Assembly: GCA_021783095.1 (NCBI GenBank)
Contig: JAJXUG010000015.1
Location: 16,080-80,079, forward strand
Source: Chloroflexota bacterium
Lineage (GTDB): Bacteria; Chloroflexota; Limnocylindria; Limnocylindrales; CSP1-4
Reading direction: 5' to 3'
DNA: 64,000 bases
Under the pieces are notes generated by a model. That model worked only from the letters and a program-made list of their open reading frames with translations, searched no databases and was not told the DNA's origin. This document shows, piece by piece, positions 35,656-44,286 of this stretch (position 1 is the first letter of the stretch; the number at the start of each line of letters is the position of its first letter). The position numbers were made by a program, and so were the translations under genes.

Positions 35656-36258
35656 TCAGCCGCTTCGAGGCCTACCCGTGAGCTCCGGCAGCCGCTTGCC
35701 GCTTGCGCAACTCTCAACCAGCTTCGACAGCCTGTCAGCCCTGGTCTCCGCGCGCTTCGCCGACATCACCCAGTGCGTGGCGATCCGCCGATAGCCGGCG
35801 GGCTGCGCCTCGAACCACGCCCAGGCGCCGTCGCGAGCCAGGATCGCGGCCACGGCGGCTTCGTCGAGCTGGGTCGCGTTCTCGAACGAGTAGATCCCCG
35901 TTCGGTCTTCCCGTCGCCTCGCGAACGACGCCTCGCCCGGCGGTCGCATCCGGCCCTCCGCCCGCAGCGCCTCGACGCGCGCCACGTTCCGCGCGCTCCA
36001 GACCGACCCCGGCCGGCGCGGCGTCACCCGCTGCGCGTGCGAGTCGGGCGGCAGCGGCATCCGCACGGAGTCGATCCAGCCCACGGCCAGCAGCTCGTCC
36101 ACGAGCTCGGGCCACCCGAACGGCGGCTTGGCGCCCCTCGACGCCCTGGGCAGGCCCACCCAGAGCTCCTGCGCCTGCTCCCCGTTTGCCTCGAGCCAGG
36201 CGCGGAGCTCCTCGACGGACGCGAAGAAGTGGACGTCGTGCGGTTCGAGGCGGGGCAT
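35656..36258 (-). CDS. YdeI/OmdA-family (bacteriocin-protection-like) protein
   Basis: A 200-residue protein of the YdeI/OmpD-associated family. Features: FFASVEELRAWLEANGEQAQELWVG near the start, WPELVDELLAVGWIDSVRMPL in the middle, TPRRPGSVWSARNVARVEAL, and a C-terminal helical tail with YRRIATHWVMSAKRAETRADRL. Members have been linked to resistance to bacteriocins or antimicrobial peptides, but the mechanism is unclear. Start ATG 36258 is seven bases after TACCCT, suggesting a leaderless message. Confidence 0.82.
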   Translation of the reverse strand: MPRLEPHDVHFFASVEELRAWLEANGEQAQELWVGLPRASRGAKPPFGWPELVDELLAVGWIDSVRMPLPPDSHAQRVTPRRPGSVWSARNVARVEALRAEGRMRPPGEASFARRREDRTGIYSFENATQLDEAAVAAILARDGAWAWFEAQPAGYRRIATHWVMSAKRAETRADRLSKLVESCASGKRLPELTGRPRSG

Positions 36259-36370
36259 GCGCGAGAGGGTACGCGAGCGCAAGAGTGCCAAGCGAGCTGA
36301 CGCGGAATACGGGATCCTGGCCACATGGCGACTCATCGGGGGATAGCGGCGCATTCGCATCCGGGCCGAG

Positions 36371-39300
36371 ATGACTGACGAGCTCGTTCCGGGCCTGCAC
36401 GAGGAACTGGTCACCGAGGCCCTCCGTGCGCGTATGGACCGAGCTCGGGCCGAGGGCTGGATCGTCGAATGGAAGCCCGCCGAGGACGCCGTCGTCGCCT
36501 CAATCCTCGCCCGGCACATCCACGACCGCGCACGTCGACGATTCGAAGGAATCCCAGAGGCCGGAGGAGGCCGTCGGCGAGCGCAAGTTGATCTGGCGAA
36601 TCGAGTTCTCGAGGTGCTGGCCCCGTACGCGTCAGCATCGCCTGAGCTGATTGATCCAGCCGCGCCTTTGCTGCTCGAAGTAGCACGACCTGCGGCGGGA
36701 CACGTCAGTAGGCGTCAACGCCCGGGCATCCCGCTCCGAGAGAGCGTCCTCCTGACCAACTCGCACCGGGATCTCCAGATCGGCGGCCAAGTGGCCCTCG
36801 AGATCCAAAGCGCAGACAGAATCGATCTTCTGTGCGCCTTTGTTCGCTTCGCGGGGCTCCGAATGATCCGGCCCGAGCTCCAGGAGTTCCTTCTTCGCGG
36901 CGGCCAGATGCGTGTGATCGCGAGCGTGTACACCGGTTCCACCGAGAAGCGAGCGCTGGACGAATTGGTCGGTCTTGGTGCGAGAGTCAAGATCTCGTAC
37001 GAGACGGCCCAGACCCGGCTGCACGCAAAGGCGTGGCTGTTCGAACGCGAGTCCGGCTTTCACACGAGCTACGTAGGTTCGTCGAACCTGACTCACTCGG
37101 CGCTCCTGGACGGCCTCGAATGGAATATCCGAGCGACAGCAGTCGACAACATCGCCATTGTGGATCGGGTTCGGGCGACGTTCGAGCAGTATTGGAACGA
37201 GCCTGAGTTCGAGTCATACGACCCCCGCCTCGACGGCGATCGCCTTCAGGCGGCACTCGATTCGGAGCGACCCGTCGGGCTGCGCGCTCCCCACCCGCTG
37301 GACTCAGGTGAGGCACATCCCAAGCCATTCCAGGACGAGATGCTGGAGGCCCTGAGCGCCGAACGGCAACGCGGCCATTTCCGCAACCTGGTCGTCGCTC
37401 CCACCGGCACAGGCAAGACCTGGGTCTCCGCGTTCGACTACTCCCGGCTTCGGGCGGCCGGGTATGAGCGCCTGCTCTTCGTCGCTCATCGCAACGAGAT
37501 ATTGGAGCAGAGTCAGGCCGTCTTCCGGCGCGTCCTCGGCGACCAGTGGTTTGGGGAGCGACTAATCGGCGGCGAGCGTCCAACCGGATGGCGGCATGTG
37601 TTTGCCTCGATCCAATCGCTCCACCGACGTGTGGAGGAGCTCGATCCGGAGCAGTTCGATGTGGTGATCGTCGACGAGTTCCACCACGCCGAGGCCGAAA
37701 CGTACGTAAAGCTGCTCGAGCACCTCAGCCCCCGTGTGCTCGTCGGGCTGACCGCCACGCCCGAACGAGCCGACGGGAAGTCAATCTGGCGCTGGTTCGA
37801 GGAGCGGACTGCGTCGGAGATGAGGCTCTGGGAGGCACTGGACCAGAGTCTTCTGTGTCCGTTCCACTACCTCGGGATCGGCGACGGTACCGACCTCCGC
37901 GGCGTTCGCTTCGAAGCTGGCCGCTACGTCACCTCCGAACTCGAAGGCATTCTCACGGGCGACCACGTTCGTGCCCGCCGAATCCTGGACGCTGTTCGTG
38001 AGTGGGTCCTCGACCCCAATCAGATGCACGCGCTCGCCTTCTGCGTGACCGTCAACCATGCTCGGTTCATGTCGGCGCAGTTCAACGCAGCCGGCCTGCC
38101 TTCGGTGGCCCTCGATGGCGAGAGTGGCAGCGAGCGTCGGCTTGCGGAGATCAGCAGGCTGCAACGCAGCGAAATACGGGCGATCTTCACGGTCGACATC
38201 TTCAACGAGGGCGTCGACATACCGGAAGTCGACACGCTCCTCCTCCTTCGCCCAACGGAAAGCGCAACGGTCTTCCTCCAGCAGCTCGGCCGCGGCCTGC
38301 GATGGTCTGCGGGCAAGAGCGTTCTGACGGTCCTCGACTTCATCGGCCAAGCCCATGCCGAGTACCGGTTCGACATCAAGTACCGCGCACTGGTCGGCGG
38401 AACGCGGAAGCAGGTCGAGAAGGCAGTCGAGGACCATTTCCCACTGATGCCGCCCGGATGCGCCGTTCGGCTCGACGAGATCTCGCAGAAGATCGTGCTC
38501 GACAACCTCCGCTCGGCGATCAAGAGCGTCCGTCGCGGCATCGTGGACGACCTCCGTGGGCTGCCTGCGGAGACCCGCCTGCCGGACTTCCTTGCCCAGA
38601 GCCGATACGACGTTCGAGACGTGTACTCGAAGCCACCGCAGGGAACGACCTTCACGCAAGCTCGCCGGCAGGTCGGCTACGTCAAGGGCAACGCTTCAGC
38701 CGCGGAACTGACGTACAGCAAGTTCCTCGGCCGGATGCTCCATATCGATGATGAGGAACGGCACGCGCACTGGCGCGGCTGGCTCGCTGGCGATCACCGC
38801 GTAGAAGATGTTGAGCCCGGGACGAGACAGGAACGGCTGCTCTGGATGCTGTTCGGTGCGCTTGGGCAGAGGAAACGGCCGCTGGCGCAGATCCCGGCAG
38901 TCATGGCCGAACTTGCGAGTGCGCCGGCGCTGCGCGATGAACTCATCGACCTGCTTGATGTCCTACGCGAGCGGGTGCGGCTCGAAACCAAGCCCCTTGA
39001 GCCGCTTGGTCAACTGCCGATCCACAGTCACGCCACGTACGGACGATACGAGGTGCTCCCGGCCTTTGGCATCGAGCACAACGGGACAATCCGCGAATCC
39101 AGGGAAGGCGTGCTCTGGGTCCCAGATCACCAAGCGGACTTGTTCTTCGTGACGCTGAACAAGAACGACGAGGACTACTCGGCAACTACCCGCTACAAGG
39201 ACTATCCGATATCGCCGACGCTCTTTCACTGGGAATCGCAGTCCCTAACCGCCACCTCCTCCGTGACAGGACAGCGATACTCGAACCACGTTCAGCGAGG

Positions 39301-39487
39301 TTCGCGCATTGTCTTGTTCGTCCGCGAGACGAACGACGATGAGCGAGACGAGAGAAATCCGTTCCTGTGCCTCGGCTTCGCCCGCCACGTGAGCCACAAG
39401 TCCGACCGCCCGATGCAGATCGTGTGGGAGCTCGAACGGCCGATGCCGGCGGAGATCTACAGTCGGGCCAAGCTCGCTGCAGGATAG
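36371..39487 (+). CDS. PLD-nuclease / SF2 helicase / DUF3427 protein, candidate defence enzyme
   Basis: A 1038-residue protein. The N-terminal part carries one phospholipase-D-type nuclease motif: H218-A-K220 in RLHAKAWLF, then GSSNLTHSAL. A full SF2 helicase follows: Walker A APTGTGKT near 342, DEFH near 434, GLTATPERADG near 461, VDIFNEGVDIPEVD, and QQLGRGLRW near 638. The last ~330 residues are DUF3427-like (KFLGRMLHIDDEER; YEVLPAFGI; KDYPISPTLFHWESQS). This PLD-helicase-DUF3427 order occurs in stand-alone proteins suspected of restricting foreign DNA. Third codon positions look less GC-rich than in neighbouring genes, consistent with transfer. It sits in the accessory belt. Confidence 0.85.
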   Translation: MTDELVPGLHEELVTEALRARMDRARAEGWIVEWKPAEDAVVASILARHIHDRARRRFEGIPEAGGGRRRAQVDLANRVLEVLAPYASASPELIDPAAPLLLEVARPAAGHVSRRQRPGIPLRESVLLTNSHRDLQIGGQVALEIQSADRIDLLCAFVRFAGLRMIRPELQEFLLRGGQMRVIASVYTGSTEKRALDELVGLGARVKISYETAQTRLHAKAWLFERESGFHTSYVGSSNLTHSALLDGLEWNIRATAVDNIAIVDRVRATFEQYWNEPEFESYDPRLDGDRLQAALDSERPVGLRAPHPLDSGEAHPKPFQDEMLEALSAERQRGHFRNLVVAPTGTGKTWVSAFDYSRLRAAGYERLLFVAHRNEILEQSQAVFRRVLGDQWFGERLIGGERPTGWRHVFASIQSLHRRVEELDPEQFDVVIVDEFHHAEAETYVKLLEHLSPRVLVGLTATPERADGKSIWRWFEERTASEMRLWEALDQSLLCPFHYLGIGDGTDLRGVRFEAGRYVTSELEGILTGDHVRARRILDAVREWVLDPNQMHALAFCVTVNHARFMSAQFNAAGLPSVALDGESGSERRLAEISRLQRSEIRAIFTVDIFNEGVDIPEVDTLLLLRPTESATVFLQQLGRGLRWSAGKSVLTVLDFIGQAHAEYRFDIKYRALVGGTRKQVEKAVEDHFPLMPPGCAVRLDEISQKIVLDNLRSAIKSVRRGIVDDLRGLPAETRLPDFLAQSRYDVRDVYSKPPQGTTFTQARRQVGYVKGNASAAELTYSKFLGRMLHIDDEERHAHWRGWLAGDHRVEDVEPGTRQERLLWMLFGALGQRKRPLAQIPAVMAELASAPALRDELIDLLDVLRERVRLETKPLEPLGQLPIHSHATYGRYEVLPAFGIEHNGTIRESREGVLWVPDHQADLFFVTLNKNDEDYSATTRYKDYPISPTLFHWESQSLTATSSVTGQRYSNHVQRGSRIVLFVRETNDDERDERNPFLCLGFARHVSHKSDRPMQIVWELERPMPAEIYSRAKLAAG

Positions 39488-39501
39488 GGGCGCCGCCTGC
39501 C

Positions 39502-39629
39502 CTCGGACGATCTGCTCGCGACCGCCTGGGGGACGATGGACCGCTACCACCTCGCGTGGCTGATGGTGGGCAAGCCCAGGGGAATCGTGCGCGGGCGCGA
39601 GATGACCGCCGACGAGGCCGCGGGCTACG
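39502..39629. repeat. 128-bp gene fragment duplicated from 41079-41206
   Basis: About 97% identical to an internal part of the hypothetical gene at 40975-41607 (three or four differences). It encodes the same DDLLATAWGTMDRYHLAWLM stretch but is cut off at both ends. It begins 15 bases after the helicase stop and ends just before the AbiE-like operon promoter. With the intact copy it brackets the AbiE-like pair. Confidence 0.9.
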
Positions 39630-39656
39630 ACAAATTCGGCCGCGCTTCCTGGCCTT

Positions 39657-39673
39657 GATAACGCTGTTATCCT
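39657..39673 (+). promoter_or_regulatory. Operator palindrome overlapping a leaderless-type -10 box
   Basis: GATAAC-GCT-GTTATC (39657-39671) is a perfect 6-3-6 palindrome. TATCCT (39668-39673) overlaps its right arm and ends six bases before ATG 39680. A repressor bound here would block the promoter, as expected for an autoregulated toxin-antitoxin operon. Confidence 0.6.
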
Positions 39674-39679
39674 CATGGC

Positions 39680-40243
39680 ATGGTGCAGAGGGTCATGCGT
39701 CGAGTCTGCGGCACCGGCTGGGACGTCACGTCAGCGGCCGGTGGGCGATTGATGATCCATGACGCGGGCGACGTTTTCCACGCCGAGGAAGAGTTGATCG
39801 GCACGAGCGAGGGAGCGGCGATCGCCGGCGTTCGGCCGCCCAACTTCGTGCGCGACTGGGCCTCGCGGGCGGACTTCCCCGCGCCAGCCGCGACGACATC
39901 GGCGGGCCGCATCTGGCGAGCGTCCGAGGTGCGCGAGTACGTCTGCCGTCGCCGACCCGTGAAACCCCCGGCGGAGCGGTTGGCCGCGATGGCGCGCAAG
40001 GTCGCGTGGTGGGACCCGCCGGAGCGCACGCAGTCGCGCCCGGGCCTGTTCATCGCCCGCGTGCTTGCCCGGGGCTCCGTCGACGACATCCTCGACATCG
40101 AGGCGCAGTACGGCAAGGCCGGCCTTCGACGGGCCGTCCAGGCGGCGCCAGCCGACATCCTCGATGAGCGCGCCCGCAACTACTGGCAGTTGGTGCTCGA
40201 CCTGCCGCGTGACCCCGCTCCGCCCGTCCGGCGGCTCCCGTGA
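39680..40243 (+). CDS. HTH antitoxin-like protein of an AbiE-type pair
   Basis: A 187-residue protein. Residues ~38-92 (IGTSEGAAIAGVRPPNFVRDW ... GRIWRASEVREYV) form an excisionase/AlpA-type winged helix. The C-terminal part (LFIARVLARGSVDDILDIEA, then RNYWQLVLDLP) resembles DUF6922-like domains found directly upstream of AbiEii nucleotidyltransferases. It is therefore the likely antitoxin and autorepressor of the next gene, using the palindrome over its promoter. The stop overlaps the toxin start (GTGA). Family naming is from memory of the pattern. Confidence 0.7.
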   Translation: MVQRVMRRVCGTGWDVTSAAGGRLMIHDAGDVFHAEEELIGTSEGAAIAGVRPPNFVRDWASRADFPAPAATTSAGRIWRASEVREYVCRRRPVKPPAERLAAMARKVAWWDPPERTQSRPGLFIARVLARGSVDDILDIEAQYGKAGLRRAVQAAPADILDERARNYWQLVLDLPRDPAPPVRRLP

Positions 40244-40941
40244 GCGCGGCCGCGCGCCTCGCCAGGTTCGGCCAATACGCGGAACTCGTCCCCAACCTCG
40301 CGGCGCTGCCGCCAGCACAAACTGACCTGTGGCCGAGGCTGGCCGACGTCCCCGAACCCTTCGTCCTGTATGGCGGCACCGCCCTCGCGCTCCGCTTCGG
40401 CCACCGCCAATCTGTCGACTTCGACTTCTTCGCCGCCGACGCCTTCGCGCCCAACGACCTTCTCCGCGAGCTTCGCTGGCTGGGCCGAGTCGAGATCGTC
40501 CGGACGGAGGGCAACAGCCTCGTCGTCGTCGAACCCGGTGGCGTCCAGTTGGCGTTCTACGGCGGGCTGGACCTGCAGGCCGTCGCCGAGCCTTCGGTGG
40601 ATCGGGCGACAGGGCTGGTCGTCGCGTCGATCTACGACCTCGCCGGAACCAAGGCCAGGGCCATCCTCGACCGATCAGAATGGCGCGAATACGTGGACAT
40701 CGCGACGCTGCTGCGCGCAGGCCACCGCCTCGCGGACATCATCGGCTACGCGTCGGCGATCTTCGACCGAAGCTTCGCCTTCCCCGTCGCCCAGTTCCTG
40801 CAGGCACTTGTCTGGTTCGCCGACGGAACCGCGCCCGACGTCCCTGGCGATGTCCGGCGCGAGCTCGAGCAGGCCGTCCACGATCTCGACCTGGCCGACA
40901 TCCCGCGGGTCGAACCGCATCGGCCGACGATCGCGCCCTGA
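40240..40941 (+). CDS. AbiEii/AbiGii-like nucleotidyltransferase toxin
   Basis: A 233-residue protein with the AbiEii core: LYGGTALALRFGHRQSVDFDFF contains the GG[TS] loop and the metal-binding DFDFF (residues ~44-65), followed by ASIYDLAGTKARAI with its conserved lysine. These toxins (type IV toxin-antitoxin, also MenT-like) transfer nucleotides to RNA, for example tRNA 3' ends, and cause abortive infection. It is translationally coupled to the HTH gene upstream. This pair and its promoter lie between the two 128-bp copies. Confidence 0.85.
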   Translation: MSAAARLARFGQYAELVPNLAALPPAQTDLWPRLADVPEPFVLYGGTALALRFGHRQSVDFDFFAADAFAPNDLLRELRWLGRVEIVRTEGNSLVVVEPGGVQLAFYGGLDLQAVAEPSVDRATGLVVASIYDLAGTKARAILDRSEWREYVDIATLLRAGHRLADIIGYASAIFDRSFAFPVAQFLQALVWFADGTAPDVPGDVRRELEQAVHDLDLADIPRVEPHRPTIAP

Positions 40942-40962
40942 CGGCTGGGCGCCGCCCTCGCC

Positions 40963-40968
40963 TACACT
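40963..40968 (+). promoter_or_regulatory. -10 box giving a predicted leaderless transcript
   Basis: TACACT ends six bases before GTG 40975, with no Shine-Dalgarno sequence. CTGACG about 19 bases further upstream may be the -35. Confidence 0.5.
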
Positions 40969-40974
40969 CGCCGC

Positions 40975-41607
40975 GTGACCCGCGACGAGCTCATCCTCCG
41001 GACGCGCCAGCTCATCGCCGAGGGCGAGCGCCTCGACGCCGACCCCGGCCTCAACGCGCTCCAGACCTGGCTCCAGCTCTCGGACGACCTGCTCGCGACT
41101 GCCTGGGGGACGATGGACCGCTACCACCTCGCGTGGCTGATGGTGGGCAAGCCCAGGGGGATCGTGCGCGGGCGCGAGATGACCGCCGACGAGGCCGCGG
41201 GCTACGTGCGCGAGGTGGCGTCGGCGAAGACGGCGGCGCTGCGGATGAGCCTCGACGCGGTGGAGCGCCAGCGGATGCCGTTCCGGGGCGAGAGCGGTGG
41301 GATCGGCGCGGGGCAGGGGATGGGGACCGTGCCCAGCTCGAGGGCCGGGGTGCCCGAGGCCGATGCCGACGAAGCCGATGCCGACGAAGCCGAGGCCGAC
41401 GAAGCCGAGGCCGACGCCCGGGCTCGAACCGCCGAGCCTCGGACCGAGCCCAGCCGGAACCGCCAGATCCCGCTCGACCCCGAGCTCTCCGCCCGTCTCG
41501 ACGACGTCCGTCGCGCCGCCGCCGAGCACGCCGCCCACGAGCGCAGCACCGCCGAAACGACGCCTGCCCAGCGTCGCGCGCCGCGCCCCCAGCGGCTCCA
41601 GCGCTGA
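40975..41607 (+). CDS. Hypothetical protein with an acidic repeat
   Basis: A 210-residue protein of unknown family. Residues 1-90 form a helical domain (RDELILRTRQLIAEGERLDA; TAWGTMDRYHLAWLMVGKPRG). Residues ~128-145 are a run of Glu-Ala-Asp units encoded by 12-base tandem repeats (41359-41420). The rest is disordered and Arg-rich. Part of the helical domain's DNA (41079-41206) is duplicated at 39502-39629. Start GTG with a leaderless-type -10 box. Confidence 0.65.
   Translation: MTRDELILRTRQLIAEGERLDADPGLNALQTWLQLSDDLLATAWGTMDRYHLAWLMVGKPRGIVRGREMTADEAAGYVREVASAKTAALRMSLDAVERQRMPFRGESGGIGAGQGMGTVPSSRAGVPEADADEADADEAEADEAEADARARTAEPRTEPSRNRQIPLDPELSARLDDVRRAAAEHAAHERSTAETTPAQRRAPRPQRLQR
41079..41206. 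repeat. 128-bp segment duplicated at 39502-39629
   Basis: The parent copy inside the hypothetical gene above, offset 1577 bases from its fragment. Recombination between the two copies would precisely delete the AbiE-like operon while leaving one copy. Confidence 0.9.
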
Positions 41608-41624
41608 CGGCCGCGGAGATGCCC

Positions 41625-41843
41625 ATGCCCCTCTGGCTGCGCCGCCTTCTGGGCGAGGACCCGCCCAGTGGCGCACTTCCGCCGCGCCACGACCGTCGCG
41701 AGGCCGCGCGCGATCGCCATGCCGCCGGCGGCCCCGCCTGGTCCCACGAGGACCGCAACGAGAACCCCGACGGCACCCGTGTCGTCGAGGACATCGCGCC
41801 CGGGACGCTCGGTGCGGGCGGCAGCCGGCGGATCGGCGGCTGA
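41625..41843 (+). CDS. Small hypothetical protein
   Basis: A 72-residue frame starting MPLWLRRLLGEDPPSG. The middle is polar (HDRREAARDRHAAGG) and it ends GTRVVEDIAPGTLGAGGSRR. GGAG lies six bases before ATG 41625; an ATG two codons upstream is also possible. It follows the preceding gene by 17 bases. No family recognised. Confidence 0.5.
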   Translation: MPLWLRRLLGEDPPSGALPPRHDRREAARDRHAAGGPAWSHEDRNENPDGTRVVEDIAPGTLGAGGSRRIGG

Positions 41844-41855
41844 CCGGCTCCCGCG

Positions 41856-42371
41856 TCAGCTCGGCGCGGTGCTCGACGCCGAACCCCGAAGCGGCGCGCT
41901 CAACTTCGATCCCGCCGTGTGCAGGTAGCAGGTGACCTGTCGCTCGCCGTGCGTCCAGGCATCAACGTTGGGGAAGAAGTAGCCGACGACGAGGCCCGGC
42001 GGCACCGTTGCATCCGCGCCCAAGTACGCCCGCTGGGCCGAGGCGCCGCAGCTCGCGCTCACCCAGGCGGCGATCGACGCGTCGCCCGGATACCCGGGAA
42101 GGGCAAGCGACGCCGGAGCCGAGCCAGTCGCCTTGGCAGACCCCGCCGGCGAGCTGCTGGGCGCGCCGGCCACGAAGACCTCGGCGTCATGCGGGCTGGT
42201 GCAGTCGAGGATCGCGATGTCGCCCACCTGCGCGCCGGTGGGGATGTCGAAGCAGTCGCCGGGTCGCAGGGTGAACGCCGTCTTGGGCATGGGCGCCCGC
42301 GTGGCGAACATCGCGATGCCAAGGAGCCCGAGCAGGATCACCGGGACAACAAGCCAGGCGAGCCGTCCCAT
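41856..42371 (-). CDS. Membrane-anchored septum-formation-domain-like protein
   Basis: A 171-residue protein. Residues 5-24 form one transmembrane helix (AWLVVPVILLGLLGIAMFA). The exported part has LRPGDCFDIPTG, ILDCTSPHDAEVFVAG, SCGASAQRAYLG, FPNVDAWTHGERQVTCYLH: the four-cysteine, C-x-PHDAEVF pattern of the 'septum formation' domain found in actinobacterial and related exported proteins. Function unproven. It follows another membrane-protein gene by six bases. Confidence 0.75.
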   Translation of the reverse strand: MGRLAWLVVPVILLGLLGIAMFATRAPMPKTAFTLRPGDCFDIPTGAQVGDIAILDCTSPHDAEVFVAGAPSSSPAGSAKATGSAPASLALPGYPGDASIAAWVSASCGASAQRAYLGADATVPPGLVVGYFFPNVDAWTHGERQVTCYLHTAGSKLSAPLRGSASSTAPS

Positions 42372-42377
42372 GCGGGC

Positions 42378-42857
42378 CTACCGACCGCGGACCGCGCCGG
42401 CCAGGGCGGCCAGGACGATCGACCCTGGCGCCACCCAGCCGAACCGGGCCAGCAGGTACTCCCAGGGGAGGAGCACGCCGCCGAGCGCATACGCGCGAAG
42501 CGAGTCGGCGAGGAGGCCGAGCGCCAGCCCGCCGGCCGCGATCGCGCCCGCCGCCACAGCCCGTTTCGGCCCCGCGTTCGGCCCCTTGCCCACGCCCACG
42601 CCGCCCACGAGCGCCAGGCCGGTCAGCCACCCTCCGGCGAGGCCGATGACGAGCAGTCCCGGATCGACGTCGAACGTGGTGAGCGCGAACGTGACGACCG
42701 CCGTCCCGAGCGCCACGGCCAGGGCGGCCGCGAGACGACGTGAGCGCGACGGACCCGCGCCCGAACTCGGCTTCGGCAACCCCGGGCCCCCGGCCGCTCG
42801 GTATCGCTCGCCAGGCGCCCGCTCGAGCCGTCGAACCTCGCCGCCCTGTTCCTGCAT
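42378..42857 (-). CDS. Integral membrane protein, unknown function
   Basis: A 159-residue protein with a 40-residue polar basic N-terminus and four predicted transmembrane helices (about 43-63, 68-88, 100-118 and 137-155). No family recognised. ATG 42857 is preceded on the minus strand by TACCAT seven bases upstream, a leaderless-type arrangement. It is divergent from the gene at 42907 and cotranscribed with the septum-formation-like gene. Confidence 0.6.
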   Translation of the reverse strand: MQEQGGEVRRLERAPGERYRAAGGPGLPKPSSGAGPSRSRRLAAALAVALGTAVVTFALTTFDVDPGLLVIGLAGGWLTGLALVGGVGVGKGPNAGPKRAVAAGAIAAGGLALGLLADSLRAYALGGVLLPWEYLLARFGWVAPGSIVLAALAGAVRGR

Positions 42858-42906
42858 GCCTTGAATGGTACGCAGCGGAGCGGTCGGGGCGGTATCCTTC
42901 CCGATC

Positions 42907-43389
42907 GTGAGCCATCCGACGCTGGGCGCGCCGCCCCGAAGCCTCCAGGCCGGCTTCCCGGCCGCCGCCGACCGCCTCCGAGCGCAGCGCTTGACGCTTG
43001 CCGCCCGTGCGCTGGAGATCGCGGTGGACGCGGACCCCTCGATCCGCCGCCGCTACGACGACACGCGCCTGCGCGCGCTGCTCGCCGACGCCGGGGTGCT
43101 CGTGGACCGCCTCGCGCTCTGCGTGGCCGGCGACGACGCGTACTTCCTGACGCAATTCGCGGACAGCTCAGCCACGGTGTTCCGCCGCCGCAAGGTGGCG
43201 GTGATGGATGTGATCCACCTTCTCGAGGGCGTGCGCGACGCCTCGCGGGGCGTGCTGAACGAGGCCGAGATGGCGACTGCGGACCGTTGTGTCGACGCAG
43301 CGGTCAAGGTGTATCGCCGGTTCCACGACATCCGCGGCGACGCCCGCGAGTGGAACCCGATCACATCGAAGCTCTACAAGGGCATCTAG
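42907..43389 (+). CDS. Hypothetical protein
   Basis: A 160-residue, mostly helical soluble protein: an Ala/Arg-rich N-terminal half (LRAQRLTLAARALEIAVDAD), then RRYDDTRLRALLADAGVLVDR and a C-terminus ending WNPITSKLYKGI. No family recognised. TATCCT ends eight bases before GTG 42907 and there is no ribosome-binding site. The DUF433 gene follows after 14 bases. Confidence 0.6.
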   Translation: MSHPTLGAPPRSLQAGFPAAADRLRAQRLTLAARALEIAVDADPSIRRRYDDTRLRALLADAGVLVDRLALCVAGDDAYFLTQFADSSATVFRRRKVAVMDVIHLLEGVRDASRGVLNEAEMATADRCVDAAVKVYRRFHDIRGDAREWNPITSKLYKGI

Positions 43390-43403
43390 GAGCTCGCGAC
43401 GCG

Positions 43404-43712
43404 ATGACGATCAAGTGGGTCAAGGTCGACCCGCTCGTGATGAACGGCGAGCCGTTCTGCTACGGGTCCCGGCTGACCGTGCGCCAGGTGCTCGAGCTTC
43501 GGCGGGGCGGCGCCACTGTGACCGACCTGCTCAAGGACTACCCGGAGCTCAGGCTGATGGGGATCGCCCACGCGTACGCGTACGCCGGGTCCAACCGTCA
43601 GCGCTACGCCGAGTTCTTCGCTTCCGACGGCTCGCTCGAGGGGCCCGGACTGTCCGCCGGCGAGGCCGATCGGCTGCCGGCGAGCCTGCGCGTCCCGGGG
43701 GTCGTGGTCTAG
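43404..43712 (+). CDS. DUF433-family protein
   Basis: A 102-residue protein. DPLVMNGEPFCYGSRLTVRQVLELRRGGATVTDLLKDYPEL (quoted in parts) matches the DUF433 pattern of a small HTH-like domain with 'xGxPxixGtRitV'. DUF433 proteins are often antitoxin-like partners of PIN-like toxins. The toxin-type neighbour is not evident here; the preceding gene is a candidate partner. The stop overlaps the end of the convergent DUF302 gene by four bases. Confidence 0.75.
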   Translation: MTIKWVKVDPLVMNGEPFCYGSRLTVRQVLELRRGGATVTDLLKDYPELRLMGIAHAYAYAGSNRQRYAEFFASDGSLEGPGLSAGEADRLPASLRVPGVVV

Positions 43713-44206
43713 GCGTTCTGTCGCTCGACGCCGGGCATCGTGTCCTGACCCACCGGTGCGAACTCGCGCTCGATCGTCGCCATCGCCTTCCGGAGCCGAC
43801 CGCGCGTGTCCTCGGCGATCTCGCGGACCACCGCGTTGTCGATCATGCCCACCATCATCCGCGGGTCCATCATCTCGACCACCACCGCATCGCCGTCCTC
43901 CCGCAGGACCACGTTGCACGGCAGCAGCGCGCCGATCGCCGGCTCCACCTCCAGCATCCGGTGCGACAGGCTGGGGTTGCACGCGCCGAGGATGAGGAAC
44001 GGAGGTCGGTCCACGTCGATCTTGGCTTTCACGATGGCCTGGACGTCGATCTCGGTCAGGACGCCGAAGCCCTCGGCCTTGAGCGCGGCCTCGACTCTCG
44101 GGCGCAGCTCCGCGAAGGGGACCGGCGCGAGCTGGGTGATGAAGGTGAACGACCGATCCTGCACGAGGCGCTCCTGGCTGATGTCTGCGGGTCGCCATCG
44201 TGCCAT
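43709..44206 (-). CDS. DUF302-family protein
   Basis: A 165-residue protein. Features: FAELRPRVEAALKAEGFGVLTEIDVQAI, the FLILGACNPSLSHRMLEVEPAIGALLPCNVVLRE segment (quoted in parts), and VVVEMMDP. This is the DUF302 fold, with the Cys of GAC and of LPCNV conserved; the family may bind metals or small redox ligands. ATG 44206 directly follows two tandem TAGTTGCG octamers (44208-44223 on the plus strand), a possible regulatory repeat. Confidence 0.82.
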   Translation of the reverse strand: MARWRPADISQERLVQDRSFTFITQLAPVPFAELRPRVEAALKAEGFGVLTEIDVQAIVKAKIDVDRPPFLILGACNPSLSHRMLEVEPAIGALLPCNVVLREDGDAVVVEMMDPRMMVGMIDNAVVREIAEDTRGRLRKAMATIEREFAPVGQDTMPGVERQNA

Positions 44207-44286
44207 TAGTTGCGTAGTTGCGCAAGTGGCTACCCGGGGACACGGGCACGGGTGCGGCATTCGGACCCGGTGGCGCGTCCGCCGAA

